DNA of 64,000 nt from DATBGZ01 sp963803115 (GCA_963803115.1 CAWDLN010000003.1:186001-250000), one strand, 5' to 3'; positions 42,911 to 53,423 are shown, numbered from the stretch's first letter. Made by a program: numbers and translations. Notes: a model not told the origin generated them from the sequence alone.

Positions 42911-43984
42911 ATGACCCAGACCACCGCTACCGCCCCCGTCGCCCGCCCGCCGGTCGTGCACCGCCGGACGATCGCCGTATTTCGTCGCTACCTGACGAAC
43001 GTCACGGCCGGCCTCATCCTGGCCGGCGTCGCCTACTGGTTGATCACTTCGTTCGTCGCGCACCCCGCGCTGTTCACGACCTCCGCGATCGTGGGGCTTG
43101 AAAACGGCACGCTCTTCGCACTGGTCGCGCTCGGGTACACGCTCGTGTACGGCATCATCGAGCTGATCAACTTCGCCCACGGCGACCTGTTCATGCTGGG
43201 CACGCTCTTCTCCGGGTTTTTGGTCACCACCGTCTTCGGGGTCACCGTCTCTGGCGGGACCGCCACGGGCTGGGTCATCTTCGTGCTCGCGCTGATCGGG
43301 TGCATGGCCTTCTGCGCGTCGATCAACGTCACGATCGAGTTCATCGCCTATCGCCGGTTACGACGGGCGCCCAAACTCGCGCCCCTGATCACGGCAGTCG
43401 GCATGAGCTTCGTGCTGCTGTTCATCGGTCTGCTCTGGAACGGATCGGCGCAGAAGCCCGGCTGGGCCAGCGTCCTACCACAGGGGGCGTGGGAACCCGG
43501 CGGCGTCCGGATCGAGCACAAGCTCGTCTTCGTGATCCTGATGACCATCCCGCTGCTGTTGCTGATGAGCTGGATCGTCACCAAGACCAAGACCGGCAAG
43601 GCGATGCGGGCGGTCGCGCAGGATCAGGACGCGTCGCGGCTCATGGGCATCAATGTCAACCGCATCATTTCGTTCACGTTCGGCCTCGGCGGCGCCCTCG
43701 CCGGTGCGGCCGGCCTGATGTACCAGCAGGTGATCGGCACGACGCGGTACGACCTGGGCTTCAACTTCGGCCTGATCGCCTTCACGGCGGCCGTCCTCGG
43801 CGGCATCGGCAACCTGACGGGAGCCGTCCTCGGTGGCCTGCTCATCGGAGTGATCAAGGGCCTCAACGAAGGCGTAGGCCTGGGCCAGGAGTGGAGTCAG
43901 ACGGTAGTCTTCACGATCCTCATCCTGGTGATGGTCTTCCGCCCGACCGGCTTGCTCGGACAAACCGTCGGGGAGAAGGTGTAG
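42911..43984 (+). CDS. livH: Branched-chain amino acid ABC transporter permease LivH
   Basis: A 357-residue permease with about eight membrane segments. GLENGTLFALVALGYTLVYG then IIELINFAHGDLFMLG is the LivH hallmark, and TKTGKAMRAVAQDQDASRLM with GINVNRIISFTFGLGGALAG is the loop that meets the ATPases. An N-terminal extension of about 40 residues precedes the first family motif. The ATG at 42911 has CGAGGAG upstream. The gene is intact and lies 142 bases after livJ; that gap contains no obvious terminator. Confidence 0.93.
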   Translation: MTQTTATAPVARPPVVHRRTIAVFRRYLTNVTAGLILAGVAYWLITSFVAHPALFTTSAIVGLENGTLFALVALGYTLVYGIIELINFAHGDLFMLGTLFSGFLVTTVFGVTVSGGTATGWVIFVLALIGCMAFCASINVTIEFIAYRRLRRAPKLAPLITAVGMSFVLLFIGLLWNGSAQKPGWASVLPQGAWEPGGVRIEHKLVFVILMTIPLLLLMSWIVTKTKTGKAMRAVAQDQDASRLMGINVNRIISFTFGLGGALAGAAGLMYQQVIGTTRYDLGFNFGLIAFTAAVLGGIGNLTGAVLGGLLIGVIKGLNEGVGLGQEWSQTVVFTILILVMVFRPTGLLGQTVGEKV

Positions 43985-43988
43985 CCCC

Positions 43989-45474
43989 ATGGCCGACACC
44001 GACGTCGCCACCGTCGTTCCACCGACCACCGCGCCGGCGATTCCATATCAAGCGGTCGATGTATTTGCCCTTGGGCCTCCTCGCGGCAGCGGTGCTGTAT
44101 TTCATCTACAGCTACCTGGATCTCTACTTCCGGGCTCAGGTCATTCCGCCGGATGTTCATGACTTCATGAACACCTACCTGCCGCTGCTCAGCGTCAACG
44201 AGGCCATCGTCTACGTGATGGCAGCGCTGGGCCTGAACGTCGTGGTCGGTTATGCCGGTCTGCTGGACCTGGGCTTTGTCGCGTTCTGGGCCATCGGTGG
44301 GTATACCGCCGGCTGGTTGGCATCAGACTTCTTCTATGGCGAGAAACTGTGGTTCTTTGGCTCCAAATTCAGCGAGGGCAAGCCAGGCGTCCATCTGAAC
44401 GTCTTCATCGTGCTGGTTGCCGCCTGCATTCTCTGCGCGATCGGCGGCATCATCATCGGCGCTCCAACGCTGCGTCTACGAAGCGACTATCTCGCCCTGG
44501 TGACGCTCGGATTCGGAGAGATCATCGGTGAGGTCGTCTTCAACGGCGACGACATCTTCGGCGTGAACGTCACCAATGGAAACCGCAGTATTTCACCGGT
44601 GGACTATCCGCGTTTCCTGGGCTTCGACTCCACCGGCGCCTTGACGATCAAGGATCTGCTGCCGTCGGACGCGCTGCCGAAGTTCGTGCTCTTCTGCCTC
44701 TTCGCGGCCACCATCATGTTCGCCTCGCTGCGGATCCGCGAGGGTCGGCTGGGCCGGGCCTGGCTCGCCATCCGGGAGGACGAGCTCGCCGCCAGCCTCA
44801 TGGGCGTACCCCTGATGAGAACCAAGCTGTCGGCCTACGCGCTCGGTGCGGTCGCCGGTGGCTTCGCCGGCGTCGCCTACGCCATCCACGTCAGCGGCGT
44901 CTTCCCCGATCAGCTGAAGTTCTCCATTTCCATCACGCTGCTGGCGATGGTGGTCCTCGGCGGCATGGGTAACGTCTGGGGCGTCACGATCGGTGCGTTG
45001 ATTCTGGCGTGGACGAACTCGACCCTGCTCAAGGAGGCGCAGAACGCCATCGAGAAATCCGAGGCGACCGGTAACGCGATCGCGCTCGTCCTCCTGGTCA
45101 TCGCCGTGGCCTTGGTCGTGGGTGGCGTGCTGCTCATCATGCGCGGCCGTCAGGCGTTGCTCCTCATCTTCCTGGCCGCGCCACTCGGAGCGATCGGCGT
45201 GATTCTGTTGACCGCGAAAGGCTCGGTATCGTTCCAGTTCCTCATCTTCGGCAGCGTATTGATCATCATGATGCTGTTCCGGCGCGAAGGTCTCATACCC
45301 GAAGCCCGGACGCGGCTCGTGCTCCGCGAGCCCGGCCGGACGGAGGCCGAGTCGCTCGGGGCGGACATGGAAGACGTGGCACCCGAACTGGAGTCGCTCG
45401 CGGACGAGACCGTCCACGCGGGTGGCGCGGTTCCGGTTGCCGAGGGCGCGGACATCGATAGGGACCGGACATGA
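43989..45474 (+). CDS. livM: Branched-chain amino acid ABC transporter permease LivM, frame break near its start
   Basis: From about 44040 the frame gives an intact LivM of nearly 480 residues. Features are SMYLPLGLLAAAVLYFIYSY, LNVVVGYAGLLDLGFVAFWA and LRLRSDYLALVTLGFGEIIG, then the ATPase-contact helix GRAWLAIREDELAASLMGVP. The C-terminal third adds extra membrane segments and an acidic tail. The likely start, ATG at 43989 four bases after the livH stop, reads MADTDVATVVPPTTAPA in a different frame. One base near 44030 must be changed to join them. Alternatively translation starts at ATG 44059. The stop overlaps livG. Confidence 0.87.
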
Positions 45475-46289
45475 CCCAGACCCAGGCCTACCTCGAACTG
45501 ACCGGGCCCAAGCCCGATGCAGCCCTGACGGCGGAGGCGCTGACCGTCCGCTTCGGCGGCCTCGTCGCTGTCAACCGCGTCAGCTTCGATGTACCCAAGG
45601 GCGGGATCGTCAGCCTCATCGGGCCCAACGGCGCGGGCAAGACGACGTACTTCAACGCGTTGACGGGGCTCTATGAACTGGCCGAGGGTGCGGTATGGCT
45701 CGGCGATCGCGACATCACTGGCATGCCACCGCATAAGATCGCCGGGCTCGGAGTGGCCCGGACATTCCAGAACATCCGCCTCTTCGGCCTTATGACCGCT
45801 GAGGAGAACGTCAAGGTGGCCATGCACGGACACCTTCGCGCGGGAGTTTTCGGCACGATCCTGCGGGCACCCTGGCAGCGACATGAAGAGAAGGCAGCCC
45901 ACGAGGAGGCACTCGAGCTGCTCAACTTCGTGGGCATCGGCGAGGTTGCCGGCGAATATGCCCGCAACCTCTCGTACGGCGACCAGCGCCGGCTCGAGGT
46001 GGCTCGGGCCCTGGCGCTACGGCCGAGCGTGCTACTCCTCGACGAGCCGACCGCCGGCATGAACCCCCGTGAGTCGGCCGTCTTCGTCGATTTCGTGCAC
46101 CGGGTTCGCAACGAGCGCAACGTTTCCGTGCTGCTTATCGAGCACGACATGAGCGTGGTCATGCGGGTCTCCGAGCGCATCACGGTGCTCGACCGCGGCG
46201 AGAAGATCGCCGAGGGAGGCCCGGCGGAAATCAAGTCCAACCAGCGGGTCATCGAGGCGTACCTCGGCAAGTCGGGTCTGGAGAGTTAG
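45471..46289 (+). CDS. livG: Branched-chain amino acid ABC transporter ATPase LivG
   Basis: A 272-residue ATPase with Walker A IGPNGAGKTTYFNALTGLYE, the Q-loop VARTFQNIRLF, signature LSYGDQRRLEVARAL and Walker B LLLDEPTAGMNPRES. The H-loop is LLIEHDMSVVMRVSERI. It differs from most ABC ATPases by the LivG-type SYGDQR signature. It overlaps livM by four bases and is followed by livF after three bases. LivG and LivF form the two ATP sites that drive the LivHM pore. Confidence 0.94.
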   Translation: MTQTQAYLELTGPKPDAALTAEALTVRFGGLVAVNRVSFDVPKGGIVSLIGPNGAGKTTYFNALTGLYELAEGAVWLGDRDITGMPPHKIAGLGVARTFQNIRLFGLMTAEENVKVAMHGHLRAGVFGTILRAPWQRHEEKAAHEEALELLNFVGIGEVAGEYARNLSYGDQRRLEVARALALRPSVLLLDEPTAGMNPRESAVFVDFVHRVRNERNVSVLLIEHDMSVVMRVSERITVLDRGEKIAEGGPAEIKSNQRVIEAYLGKSGLES

Positions 46290-46292
46290 CCA

Positions 46293-46996
46293 ATGCTGAC
46301 GGTCGATGACATCCACGTCTACTACGGCAACATCGCGGCCGTAAAGGGACTGACGCTTAACGTCGAGCAGGGCGAGATCGTGACCCTGCTCGGCTCCAAC
46401 GGCGCCGGCAAGTCGACGACCCTGCGGACCGTTTCGGGCCTGCTGCGTCCCCGCAAGGGCGCGGTGACGTTCGAGGGTAAGCGGGTGGACACGATGCAGG
46501 CCCACGACGTGGTGGGGCTCGGCATCGCCCAGGCCCCCGAGGGTCGTCGGATCTTCCCCCGGATGACCGTGTCCGAGAACCTTGACCTGGGCGCGTACAG
46601 CCGCAATGACAAGGCCGCCGTGGCCGAGGACATGGAGAACGTGCTGAGCTGTTCCCGCGGCTGCGCGAGCGCATCGCGCAGAAGGCGGGCACCATGTCCG
46701 GCGGTGAGCAGCAGATGCTCGCGGTGGCTCGGGCGCTCATGGCCCGGCCGCAGCTGCTGCTGCTCGACGAGCCGTCGATGGGACTGGCTCCCGTGCTGGT
46801 CGATCTCATCTTCGACACCATCGCGCGCATCCGCGAACAGGGCACCACCGTGCTGTTGGTGGAGCAGAACGCCTTGGCCGCGCTGCGCGTGGCGGACCGG
46901 GCCTACGTGCTCGAGTCCGGATCGTTGAAGCTGGCCGGCCCGGCCGCGGAACTCGCGCAGAATCAGGAGATTGTCGCGGCCTACCTGGGCGGCTGA
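46293..46996 (+). pseudogene. livF: Branched-chain amino acid ABC transporter ATPase LivF, one frame break
   Basis: The first frame holds MLTVDDIHVYYGNIAAVKGL, Walker A LLGSNGAGKSTTLRTVSGLL and the LivF stretch QAPEGRRIFPRMTVSENLDL. Near 46650 one base is missing (GTGCTGAGCTGTTCCC), and the second frame continues LFPRLRERIAQKAGTMSGGE, the signature, LLLDEPSMGLAPVLVD and LLVEQNALAALRVADR to the stop. The repaired length, about 234 residues, is normal. It completes the livJHMGF operon. The loss looks like an assembly error because the rest of the operon is sound. Confidence 0.85.
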
Positions 46997-47223
46997 CCGC
47001 TTACCGGGCCTTCCGGGGCCCGGCGCGATTATGCATGAGGCCGACGGGTGAGGTTCGCCATACCCCCGGACCACGGGCGCGTTCGACGTGGGCCCTACCA
47101 TCGGCCGCATGACATCCGCTTCCACGGCCGAGCAGCGGGAGCTCCGCAAACGCTGGACGGCCCGACCGAGCTGGATGGCACCGCAAAGCCGGCCGCCTGA
47201 TCGTGGAGCTGGAAGGCGACGTG

Positions 47224-48034
47224 GTGACGGTTCTCGATGAGATCCTGGCCGGCGTGCGCGAGGATCTCGCGGCGCGGGAAAAGCTGGTGCCACTGAGCGC
47301 CTTGCGCGACGCGGTCGCCGCGGCGCCGCCGCCGAAGGACGCCTTTGCCGCGCTGCGCGCGCCCGGGGTCGGTGTCATCGCTGAGGTCAAGCGGGCGTCC
47401 CCGTCGAAGGGCCAGCTGGCCGAGATCGCCGATCCCGCCGAACTCGCACGAGAGTACGCGGCGGGTGGCGCGCGTTGTGTCAGCGTGCTCACGGAGAGCG
47501 CGCCAGTTCGGTGGCTCGCTCGAAGATCTGATCGCGGTACGGGCGGCGGTCGACTGCCCGTTACTTCGCAAGGACTTCGTGGTTTCGAGCTATCAGGTGC
47601 ACGAGGCCCGGGCGCACGGTGCCGATATCGCGCTGCTGATCGTCGCCGCGCTGGATCAGAATACGCTCATGGGTCTTCTGGAACGGGTCGAGTCGCTCGG
47701 CATGACCGCGCTTGTCGAGGTGCATACCGAGGAGGAGGCCGATCGTGCCCTCGCCGCCGGTGCCAGGGTCATCGGCGTCAATGCCCGCAACCTGGCGACC
47801 CTGGACGTGGATCGGGGTGTCTTCGAGCGCATCGCGCCAGGTCTACCCAACACGGTCGTCAAGGTGGCTGAGTCCGGCGTACGCGGCCCGCACGACCTGA
47901 TCCGGTACGCCGCCGCCGGCGCCGACGCCGTCCTCGTCGGGGAAGGTCTGGTCACCCAGAAGAGTCCGCGCGAGGCGGTCGCCGAACTGGTGACGGCGGG
48001 CAGCCATCCGGCCACTCCCCGGGCCGCCCGATGA
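47224..48034 (+). pseudogene. trpC: Indole-3-glycerol phosphate synthase, one frame break
   Basis: The first frame gives VTVLDEILAGVREDLAAREK and VIAEVKRASPSKGQLAEIAD with the two catalytic lysines' region, then EYAAGGARCVSVLTE. Near 47500 a two-base duplication (GAGCGCGCC) shifts the frame. The second continues FGGSLEDLIAVRAAVDCPLL, RKDFVVSSYQVHEARAHGAD and VGEGLVTQKSPREAVAELVT to 48034. Joined, it is a normal TrpC of about 268 residues that closes the indole ring. GGAAGG precedes the GTG at 47224. The stop overlaps trpB (ATGA). Confidence 0.86.
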
Positions 48035-49260
48035 CGAGCACGGCGGACGCGGCCCTGTTGAGCGTGGCCGGTCTGGTGCCCGACGCGAACGGCCACTTCG
48101 GCCGCTTCGGTGGGCGGTTCGTGCCGGAGGCGCTCATCGCCGCGTTGGAAGAGCTGGACGCGGCATTCCGGCACGCGTGCGCGGACGAGGCGTTCCAGGC
48201 CGAGTTCGGCCGGCTGCTGCGCGACTACGCGGGCGTGCCGAGCATGCTCTACGACGCCACCCGCCTCTCGGGTCGGCTCGGAGCGCGGATCCTGCTCAAG
48301 CGCGAGGATCTCAACCACACCGGCGCGCACAAGGTGCGCAACGTTCTGGGGCAGGCACTGCTGACCACGCGCATGGGCAAGCCGCGGGTCATCGCCGAGA
48401 CGGGCGCGGGACAGCACGGCGTGGCCGCTGCCACCGCGGCCGCACTCTTCGGACTCGAGTGTGTCGTGTACATGGGCGAGGAGGACACCCGCCGGCAGGC
48501 CCTGAACGTGGCGCGCATGCGGATGCTCGGCGCCACCGTCATACCGGTCACCACGGGCTCGCGCACACTCAAGGACGCCATGAACGAGGCCTTGCGCGAC
48601 TGGGTGACCAATGTGGACAGTACGCACTATCTCATTGGGACAGTCGCCGGCCCACATCCGTTTCCGGCCATGGTGCGCGAGTTCGCCCGCGGCATCGGTG
48701 TCGAGGCGCGCCAGCAGTGCCTCGATCTGACCGGGCGTCTTCCCGACGCGGTGTGCGCATGCGTCGGCGGCGGATCCAACGCGCTGGGCATCTTCCACGC
48801 GTTCCTGGCCGACGCCGACGTCGACCTGTACGGCTTCGAGGCCGGCGGCGACGGCGTGGCGACGGGTCGCCACGCGGCGAGCATCACCGGCGGCGACATC
48901 GGTGTGCTGCACGGCACGCGGACTTTCGTGCTCCAGGACGAGGACGGCCAGACCATCGAGTCGCACTCCATTTCGGCCGGCCTCGACTATCCCGGGGTAG
49001 GCCCGGAGCACGCGTGGCTGGCCGAGATCGGCCGGGCCCGGTACGAGCCCGTCGACGACGCCGAGGCGATGGCGGCGTTCGAGCTTCTCTGCCGTACCGA
49101 GGGAATCATCCCGGCGATCGAAAGCGCGCATGCGCTGGCCGGGGCGGCCCGGCTGGCCCGTGACCTGGGACCCGAGGCCACCATCCTGGTGTGCCTGTCG
49201 GGTCGGGGCGACAAGGACGTCGAGACTGCCGGCAAGTGGTTCGGCGTCGCTGGGCCGTGA
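48031..49260 (+). CDS. trpB: Tryptophan synthase beta chain
   Basis: A 409-residue PLP enzyme joining indole and serine. HFGRFGGRFVPEALIAAL opens the family match. Lys101 in EDLNHTGAHKVRNVLGQ holds PLP. ETGAGQHGVAAATAAALFGL and the phosphate loop CVGGGSNALGIFHAF follow. The C-terminal LSGRGDKDVETAGKWFG is standard for the TrpB1 type that works with TrpA. The gene is intact, overlaps trpC by four bases and trpA by four (GTGA), so the three are tightly coupled. Confidence 0.96.
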   Translation: MTSTADAALLSVAGLVPDANGHFGRFGGRFVPEALIAALEELDAAFRHACADEAFQAEFGRLLRDYAGVPSMLYDATRLSGRLGARILLKREDLNHTGAHKVRNVLGQALLTTRMGKPRVIAETGAGQHGVAAATAAALFGLECVVYMGEEDTRRQALNVARMRMLGATVIPVTTGSRTLKDAMNEALRDWVTNVDSTHYLIGTVAGPHPFPAMVREFARGIGVEARQQCLDLTGRLPDAVCACVGGGSNALGIFHAFLADADVDLYGFEAGGDGVATGRHAASITGGDIGVLHGTRTFVLQDEDGQTIESHSISAGLDYPGVGPEHAWLAEIGRARYEPVDDAEAMAAFELLCRTEGIIPAIESAHALAGAARLARDLGPEATILVCLSGRGDKDVETAGKWFGVAGP

Positions 49261-50114
49261 CGATGCCAGGTGTGTCGGTCGCGTTCGAGAAGGCGCGGGC
49301 CGAGGGTCGGGCGGCGCTGATCGGCTACCTACCGGCCGGGTTCCCGACGGTCGAGGGTGCGATCGCCGCCGTACGCGCGCTGGCTGAGTCCGGAGTGGAC
49401 ATCATCGAGGTCGGCTACCCGTACTCCGACCCGGTCATGGACGGGCCGGTGATCCAGCGGGCTGCCGAGATCGCGCTCGCCGGTGGGGTACGCGCCGCCG
49501 ACGTGATGCGCACCGTTGAGGCGGTGGCGCAGTCCGGCGTACCGGGGCTCGTGATGACGTACTGGAACCTGGTCGAGCGCTACGCGGGAGGCCGCTCCAC
49601 GCGAGGGGTTGGCTGGTTCGCCCGGGATCTGGTGTCCGCCGGGGGGTCGGGACTCATCACGCCCGACCTGATCCCGGACGAGGCGGAGGAGTGGCTGGCC
49701 GCCTCCGACGAGCACGCCCTGGATCGCGTCTTTCTCGTGGCGCCCTCCTCTACCGATGCGCGCATTGAGGCCACGGTCGCGGCGTGTCGCGGCTTCGTCT
49801 ACGCGACCAGCGTCATGGGCGTGACGGGCGCTCGCGACGCCACGTCGCAGGCCGCGCCGTCCTTGGTGGCCCGGGTACGCCAGGCGGTGCCGGTGGCGAA
49901 CCCAGGTCTGCCCGTCGGCGTCGGCTTGGGCGTTCGGGACGGGGACCAGGCCGCCGAGGTCGGCTCCTTCGCCGACGGCGTGATCGTGGGCAGCGCACTC
50001 GTCCGGTGCCTGCTCACCGACGACTCCGCCGCGGGGATCGCGGCCCTGCGAGCGCTGACCGCCGACCTGGCGGCCGGGGTCCGCCGCGCTATCGCCCTCG
50101 AAGGTGCGCCGTAG
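49257..50114 (+). CDS. trpA: Tryptophan synthase alpha chain
   Basis: A 285-residue TIM-barrel enzyme that releases indole from indole-3-glycerol phosphate. Glu51 and Asp62 in IIEVGYPYSDPVMDGPVIQ are the catalytic pair. VMTYWNLVERYAGG, GLITPDLIPDEAEEWL and the phosphate-site GVGLGVRDGDQAAEV are also present. The GTG at 49257 overlaps the trpB stop; an ATG two codons on is the alternative. The lgt gene that often follows trpA in actinobacteria is missing. A convergent glycosyltransferase lies 30 bases away instead. Confidence 0.95.
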   Translation: MTMPGVSVAFEKARAEGRAALIGYLPAGFPTVEGAIAAVRALAESGVDIIEVGYPYSDPVMDGPVIQRAAEIALAGGVRAADVMRTVEAVAQSGVPGLVMTYWNLVERYAGGRSTRGVGWFARDLVSAGGSGLITPDLIPDEAEEWLAASDEHALDRVFLVAPSSTDARIEATVAACRGFVYATSVMGVTGARDATSQAAPSLVARVRQAVPVANPGLPVGVGLGVRDGDQAAEVGSFADGVIVGSALVRCLLTDDSAAGIAALRALTADLAAGVRRAIALEGAP

Positions 50115-50144
50115 GCCTCGACGTCCACAAAGGACAGTAGCAGG

Positions 50145-51306
50145 CTACGCCGAGCGCGGGGCGACGTCCCGGTAGACGTCGAGCAGTGTCCGGATGCTGA
50201 CCTCGGGAGTAAACCGCGCCTCATACGCCGAGCGCGCCCGCGATGCCGCCTCGGCCGCACCGGCCTCGGCCGCCGGGAGTGCAGTGGCAAGCGCGTCGAC
50301 GGTCGCCGGGACGATCCAACCCGCATCACCGACCAGCCACGGCAGGCCTCCGCGGTCGGTACCGAGCACCGGTCGGGCATTGGCCAGCGCCTCGATCGCG
50401 ACCATGGGACACACCTCGTCCCAGGTCGAGGGAACGACCACGACCGACGACTGCCGCATGGCCTCGACCAGGCTGGGACGATCGAGCCGGCCGAGGAACT
50501 GGATGTCGCTGCGGACAATGGCCCGCTGGCGCACCTGATCGGTCAGCGGCCCGTCGCCGGCGAAGCGCAGTGGACCTAGTGCGCCGTCGGGGTGACGATC
50601 CCACGCATCGAGCAGGAGAGACACGCCCTTCTCGGCGGATAGGCGCCCGGCGAAACAGGAAGCCGTCGCCGGCCTGCGTGTGCCGGCCGGGGTCGGCAAC
50701 GGAGTTGGGCCGGACGACGATCCGGTCGTCCGGTAGTCCCAGACCGCGCGCGTAGACGGCCATCTTCGGGGTCAATGCCAACACCCGGTCGACTGAGGCC
50801 CAGGTGCCGCGATGCGCTGCGAGGGTGACCGCCATCGCCGCGGACTGGGCACGCGATCCCCGGTAGCAGGCGTGCCGAATGGCTGGCGTCGGAAGCGCCC
50901 GACCGACACAGTCGTTGCAGTCCGCACCATCGCGGTAAAACAGGCCGTTGACGCAGGTCTGGCGGAAGTTGTGCACGGTGTGCACCACCGGTACGCCGTG
51001 CGCGTGCGCGGTGCGGATGACCCATGGCGAGATCAGAGGGTACGGATTGTGCAAGTGAAGGACATCGGGCCGGTGCTGGGCGAGCAGCCGACCGAGCTCG
51101 CGCTGGGCGCGACGAGCGTAGGAGGGAGATATCGCGAGCGCGGCTCGTTGCAACGCCGGCAGCGTCGCGATCTCGTCTGAGTCGCGCAGATAGGGCAGCA
51201 CCTCGAGCCCAGCGCGAGTCAGCTCGTCGATCTCGGCCGCGACCACGGCGTTCTCACCCGACGGCTGAGCAGACGAGTAGCGGTTGTGAACGACGACGAC
51301 CTTCAC
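50145..51306 (-). pseudogene. Family 4-type glycosyltransferase, one frame break
   Basis: The N-terminal frame (51306-about 50660) has MKVVVVHNRYSSAQPSGENA and HRPDVLHLHNPYPLISPWVI, then VHTVHNFRQTCVNGLFYRDG with a CNDC cysteine pair. The C-terminal frame (about 50690-50145) gives FAGRLSAEKGVSLLLDAWDR, GPLRFAGDGPL and VVVPSTWDEVCPMVAIEALA, the sugar-nucleotide half of GT-B enzymes with its E..P...EA motif. The two overlap around 50660 with no loss. It is the last gene of the minus-strand polysaccharide operon. The donor and acceptor are unknown. Confidence 0.84.
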
Positions 51307-51355
51307 GACGAGTCGGTCGCAGGGGTCGCGGTGTCGGCGGTGAGCACCAGTCCGG

Positions 51356-52390
51356 TCAAGCCTCGTCTCTCATTGCCAGTCCGGCCTGTCCGGTGGCCGC
51401 CCGTGGGAGAATTACCGCCTGGTCTGTCACTGTCCAAACTGGAGCGTCCGCGGGTACCCGATGGGTCGGGATGGCGGACCCGTTCGTGCCCGTCGGGGCG
51501 AGGCTGTGGCGCGATGGCACATCCTCAGCGGGGAGACGCACGCCGTTGCGGGCCAGGGGAGTGCCATTCGCGCGGAGGCCGACCCGCTGCGCGGGCATAG
51601 CGACCGGCTCTGGCTGCGGGCGTGGTGCTGGCCGGCGGGAGGTGCGCCGACCGATATCGGTCAGGACGCCAAGGATGAAGACTGGGATGCCGATGAGGTA
51701 ACGACGCCACAGCCGCCGCGGCTCCATGGCGAACCGGAACAGCCACTCCATACCAGCGCGCTGGATGAACCTCGGTGCCGCCCGCTTGGTGCCAGAGTTG
51801 AAGTCGAATGCCGCCCCGACCGGTACCAGCGTGCACTGAAGGCGTTGCGCGTGTCGGGCGACGAAGTGGTCCTGGCGGGGGGTGCCGATCCCGACCCAGA
51901 CGATGTCCGGCGCAGCGTCGGCGATGCGCTGTGCCAGGTCATCTTCCTCGTGTGGCTCCAGCGCCCGGAATGGCGGTGCCTCGAGGCCAACGATCTGCAC
52001 CCCGGGGTAGCGCCGCGTCAACGTGTCGGCGAGCCGGGCGACCGTCTCTGTCGACGCGCCATATAGGTAGTGCCGCAGACCGAAAGTCCGGCCCCGGTCC
52101 ATCGTGGCGAGCATGAGTGCCGGCCCGTACACGCGCGCGGTCAGATCCCGCTGTCCACGCCATCGACCCACTTTGGCGACCCAGTGACCGTCGGCGAAGT
52201 TGAGGTGGCCCTCATTGAGTTCGCGCCGGTAGGTCTCGTCGCGGAACGCGAGCCCGAGCGTGTGGGAGTTGCACAGGTGCGCGCCACGCGCGGTGCCGTA
52301 GCGTGACTCCAGAAGCGTCCGTACGGCCGCTTCCGGACCAAGCCCGTCAATCCGCACGCCACAGCACAAATAGCTGCCGGGCTCGCTCAT
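51356..52390 (-). CDS. WecG/TagA/CpsF family glycosyltransferase
   Basis: A 344-residue GT26 enzyme. It shows HLCNSHTLGLAFRDETYRRE, NFADGHWVAKVGRWRGQRDL and TARVYGPALMLATMDRGRTF, then IVWVGIGTPRQDHFVARHAQ and VGAAFDFNSGTKRAAPRFIQ, all hallmarks of the family. Members add N-acetylmannosamine or a similar sugar to lipid-linked intermediates at the membrane. About 90 residues of proline- and arginine-rich tail follow the domain, which is unusual for the family. The ATG at 52390 has AGGGG upstream and is favoured over a TTG 20 codons earlier. It lies between fcl and the family 4 gene. Confidence 0.9.
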   Translation of the reverse strand: MSEPGSYLCCGVRIDGLGPEAAVRTLLESRYGTARGAHLCNSHTLGLAFRDETYRRELNEGHLNFADGHWVAKVGRWRGQRDLTARVYGPALMLATMDRGRTFGLRHYLYGASTETVARLADTLTRRYPGVQIVGLEAPPFRALEPHEEDDLAQRIADAAPDIVWVGIGTPRQDHFVARHAQRLQCTLVPVGAAFDFNSGTKRAAPRFIQRAGMEWLFRFAMEPRRLWRRYLIGIPVFILGVLTDIGRRTSRRPAPRPQPEPVAMPAQRVGLRANGTPLARNGVRLPAEDVPSRHSLAPTGTNGSAIPTHRVPADAPVWTVTDQAVILPRAATGQAGLAMRDEA

Positions 52391-52453
52391 CTCACCCCTG
52401 CCGAGTTCACCTCGTAGACGCTCGGGCAGCCTATACACGTCGTCGCGCAATCG

Positions 52454-53412
52454 TCATGCCCCTCCCGTACATTTTTGCGTGTACCAATTGACGGTTGCTT
52501 CGATCCCGGAGCGAAGCGGCGTTGTGGCACGCCAGCCCAGGGCATTGATCCGACTCACATCAAGTACCTTGCGTGGTGTTCCGTCGGGTTTGGACGTGTC
52601 GTAGATGACTTCTCCGCGATAGCCAACCACGTCAGCGACCAGTGCAACTAGCTCCCGGATTGTCAGATCTGGCCAGTGCCGACATTGATCGGCGCGTCGT
52701 CGTCGTAGCGCTCCAAGCAACGCAGGACATGGCCGCCGCGAGGTCATCGACAAACAGAAATTCGCGTCTCGGCGAGCCCGGTGCCCCACACCGTCACCGA
52801 TCCATCGCCCTTTGGGCGGCGGTGTAGCAGGCGGTGGATCAGCGCCGGCAGTACATGGGAGGTTTCCGGGTCGAAATTGTCACCAGGGCCGTAGAGGTTG
52901 GTCGGCATTGCCGAAATGAACGAACAGCCGTATTGGCGGCGAACCGCTTGTACCTGTGCGATGCCGGCGATCTTTGCGACGGCGTACGCCGCATTGGTTG
53001 GCTCGAGCGCGCCGGTGAGCAGCGATTCCTCCCGGATTGGCTGCTCGGCCAGGCGCGGGTAGATGCAGCTCGACCCCAGGAACAGCAACCGCGCGACCCG
53101 AAACTCCCGCGCCGCGTCGATGAGGTTGCACTGGATGCGAATATTGTCCGAGATAAAGTCGGCCGGCGCCGTGGCGTTGGCGAGAATGCCGCCGACGCGC
53201 GCAGCCGCGTCGATGACGTACGCCGGTCGGGTCTGGGCGAAGAAGTCACGGGTAGCGACCGGGTCGCGCAGATCCAACTCGGCCGAGCGCAGCCCGATCA
53301 GGTTGGTAAACCGCTCCGCGGTCAGGTGACGCCAGATTGCGGATCCGACGAGCCCCGCGTGGCCCGCGACGTACACGGGCGCGTCACGCGGAATGTCATG
53401 GTGGTACGCCAT
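52454..53412 (-). pseudogene. fcl: GDP-L-fucose synthase, two frame breaks
   Basis: The first frame (53412-about 52760) gives PVYVAGHAGLVGSAIWRHL (NADP loop), FLGSSCIYPRLAEQPIREES and PTNLYGPGDNFDPETSHVLP, the family's catalytic and binding regions. Around 52760 and again near 52680 the frame changes. The last part, TIRELVALVADVVGYRGEVI then DGTPRKVLDVSRINALGW, ends at 52454. It carries out the epimerase and reductase steps that turn GDP-4-keto-6-deoxymannose into GDP-L-fucose. It follows gmd by 11 bases, the classical pair. No segment is lost, so sequence error is likely. Confidence 0.84.
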
Positions 53413-53423
53413 CTGGGCGGCGC

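Noticed and set aside
47109..47240. 43-codon frame MTSASTAEQRELRKRWTARP before trpC
   Set aside because: No ribosome site, overlaps the trpC start, and ends in arginine/glycine-rich sequence; possible remnant but not supported.
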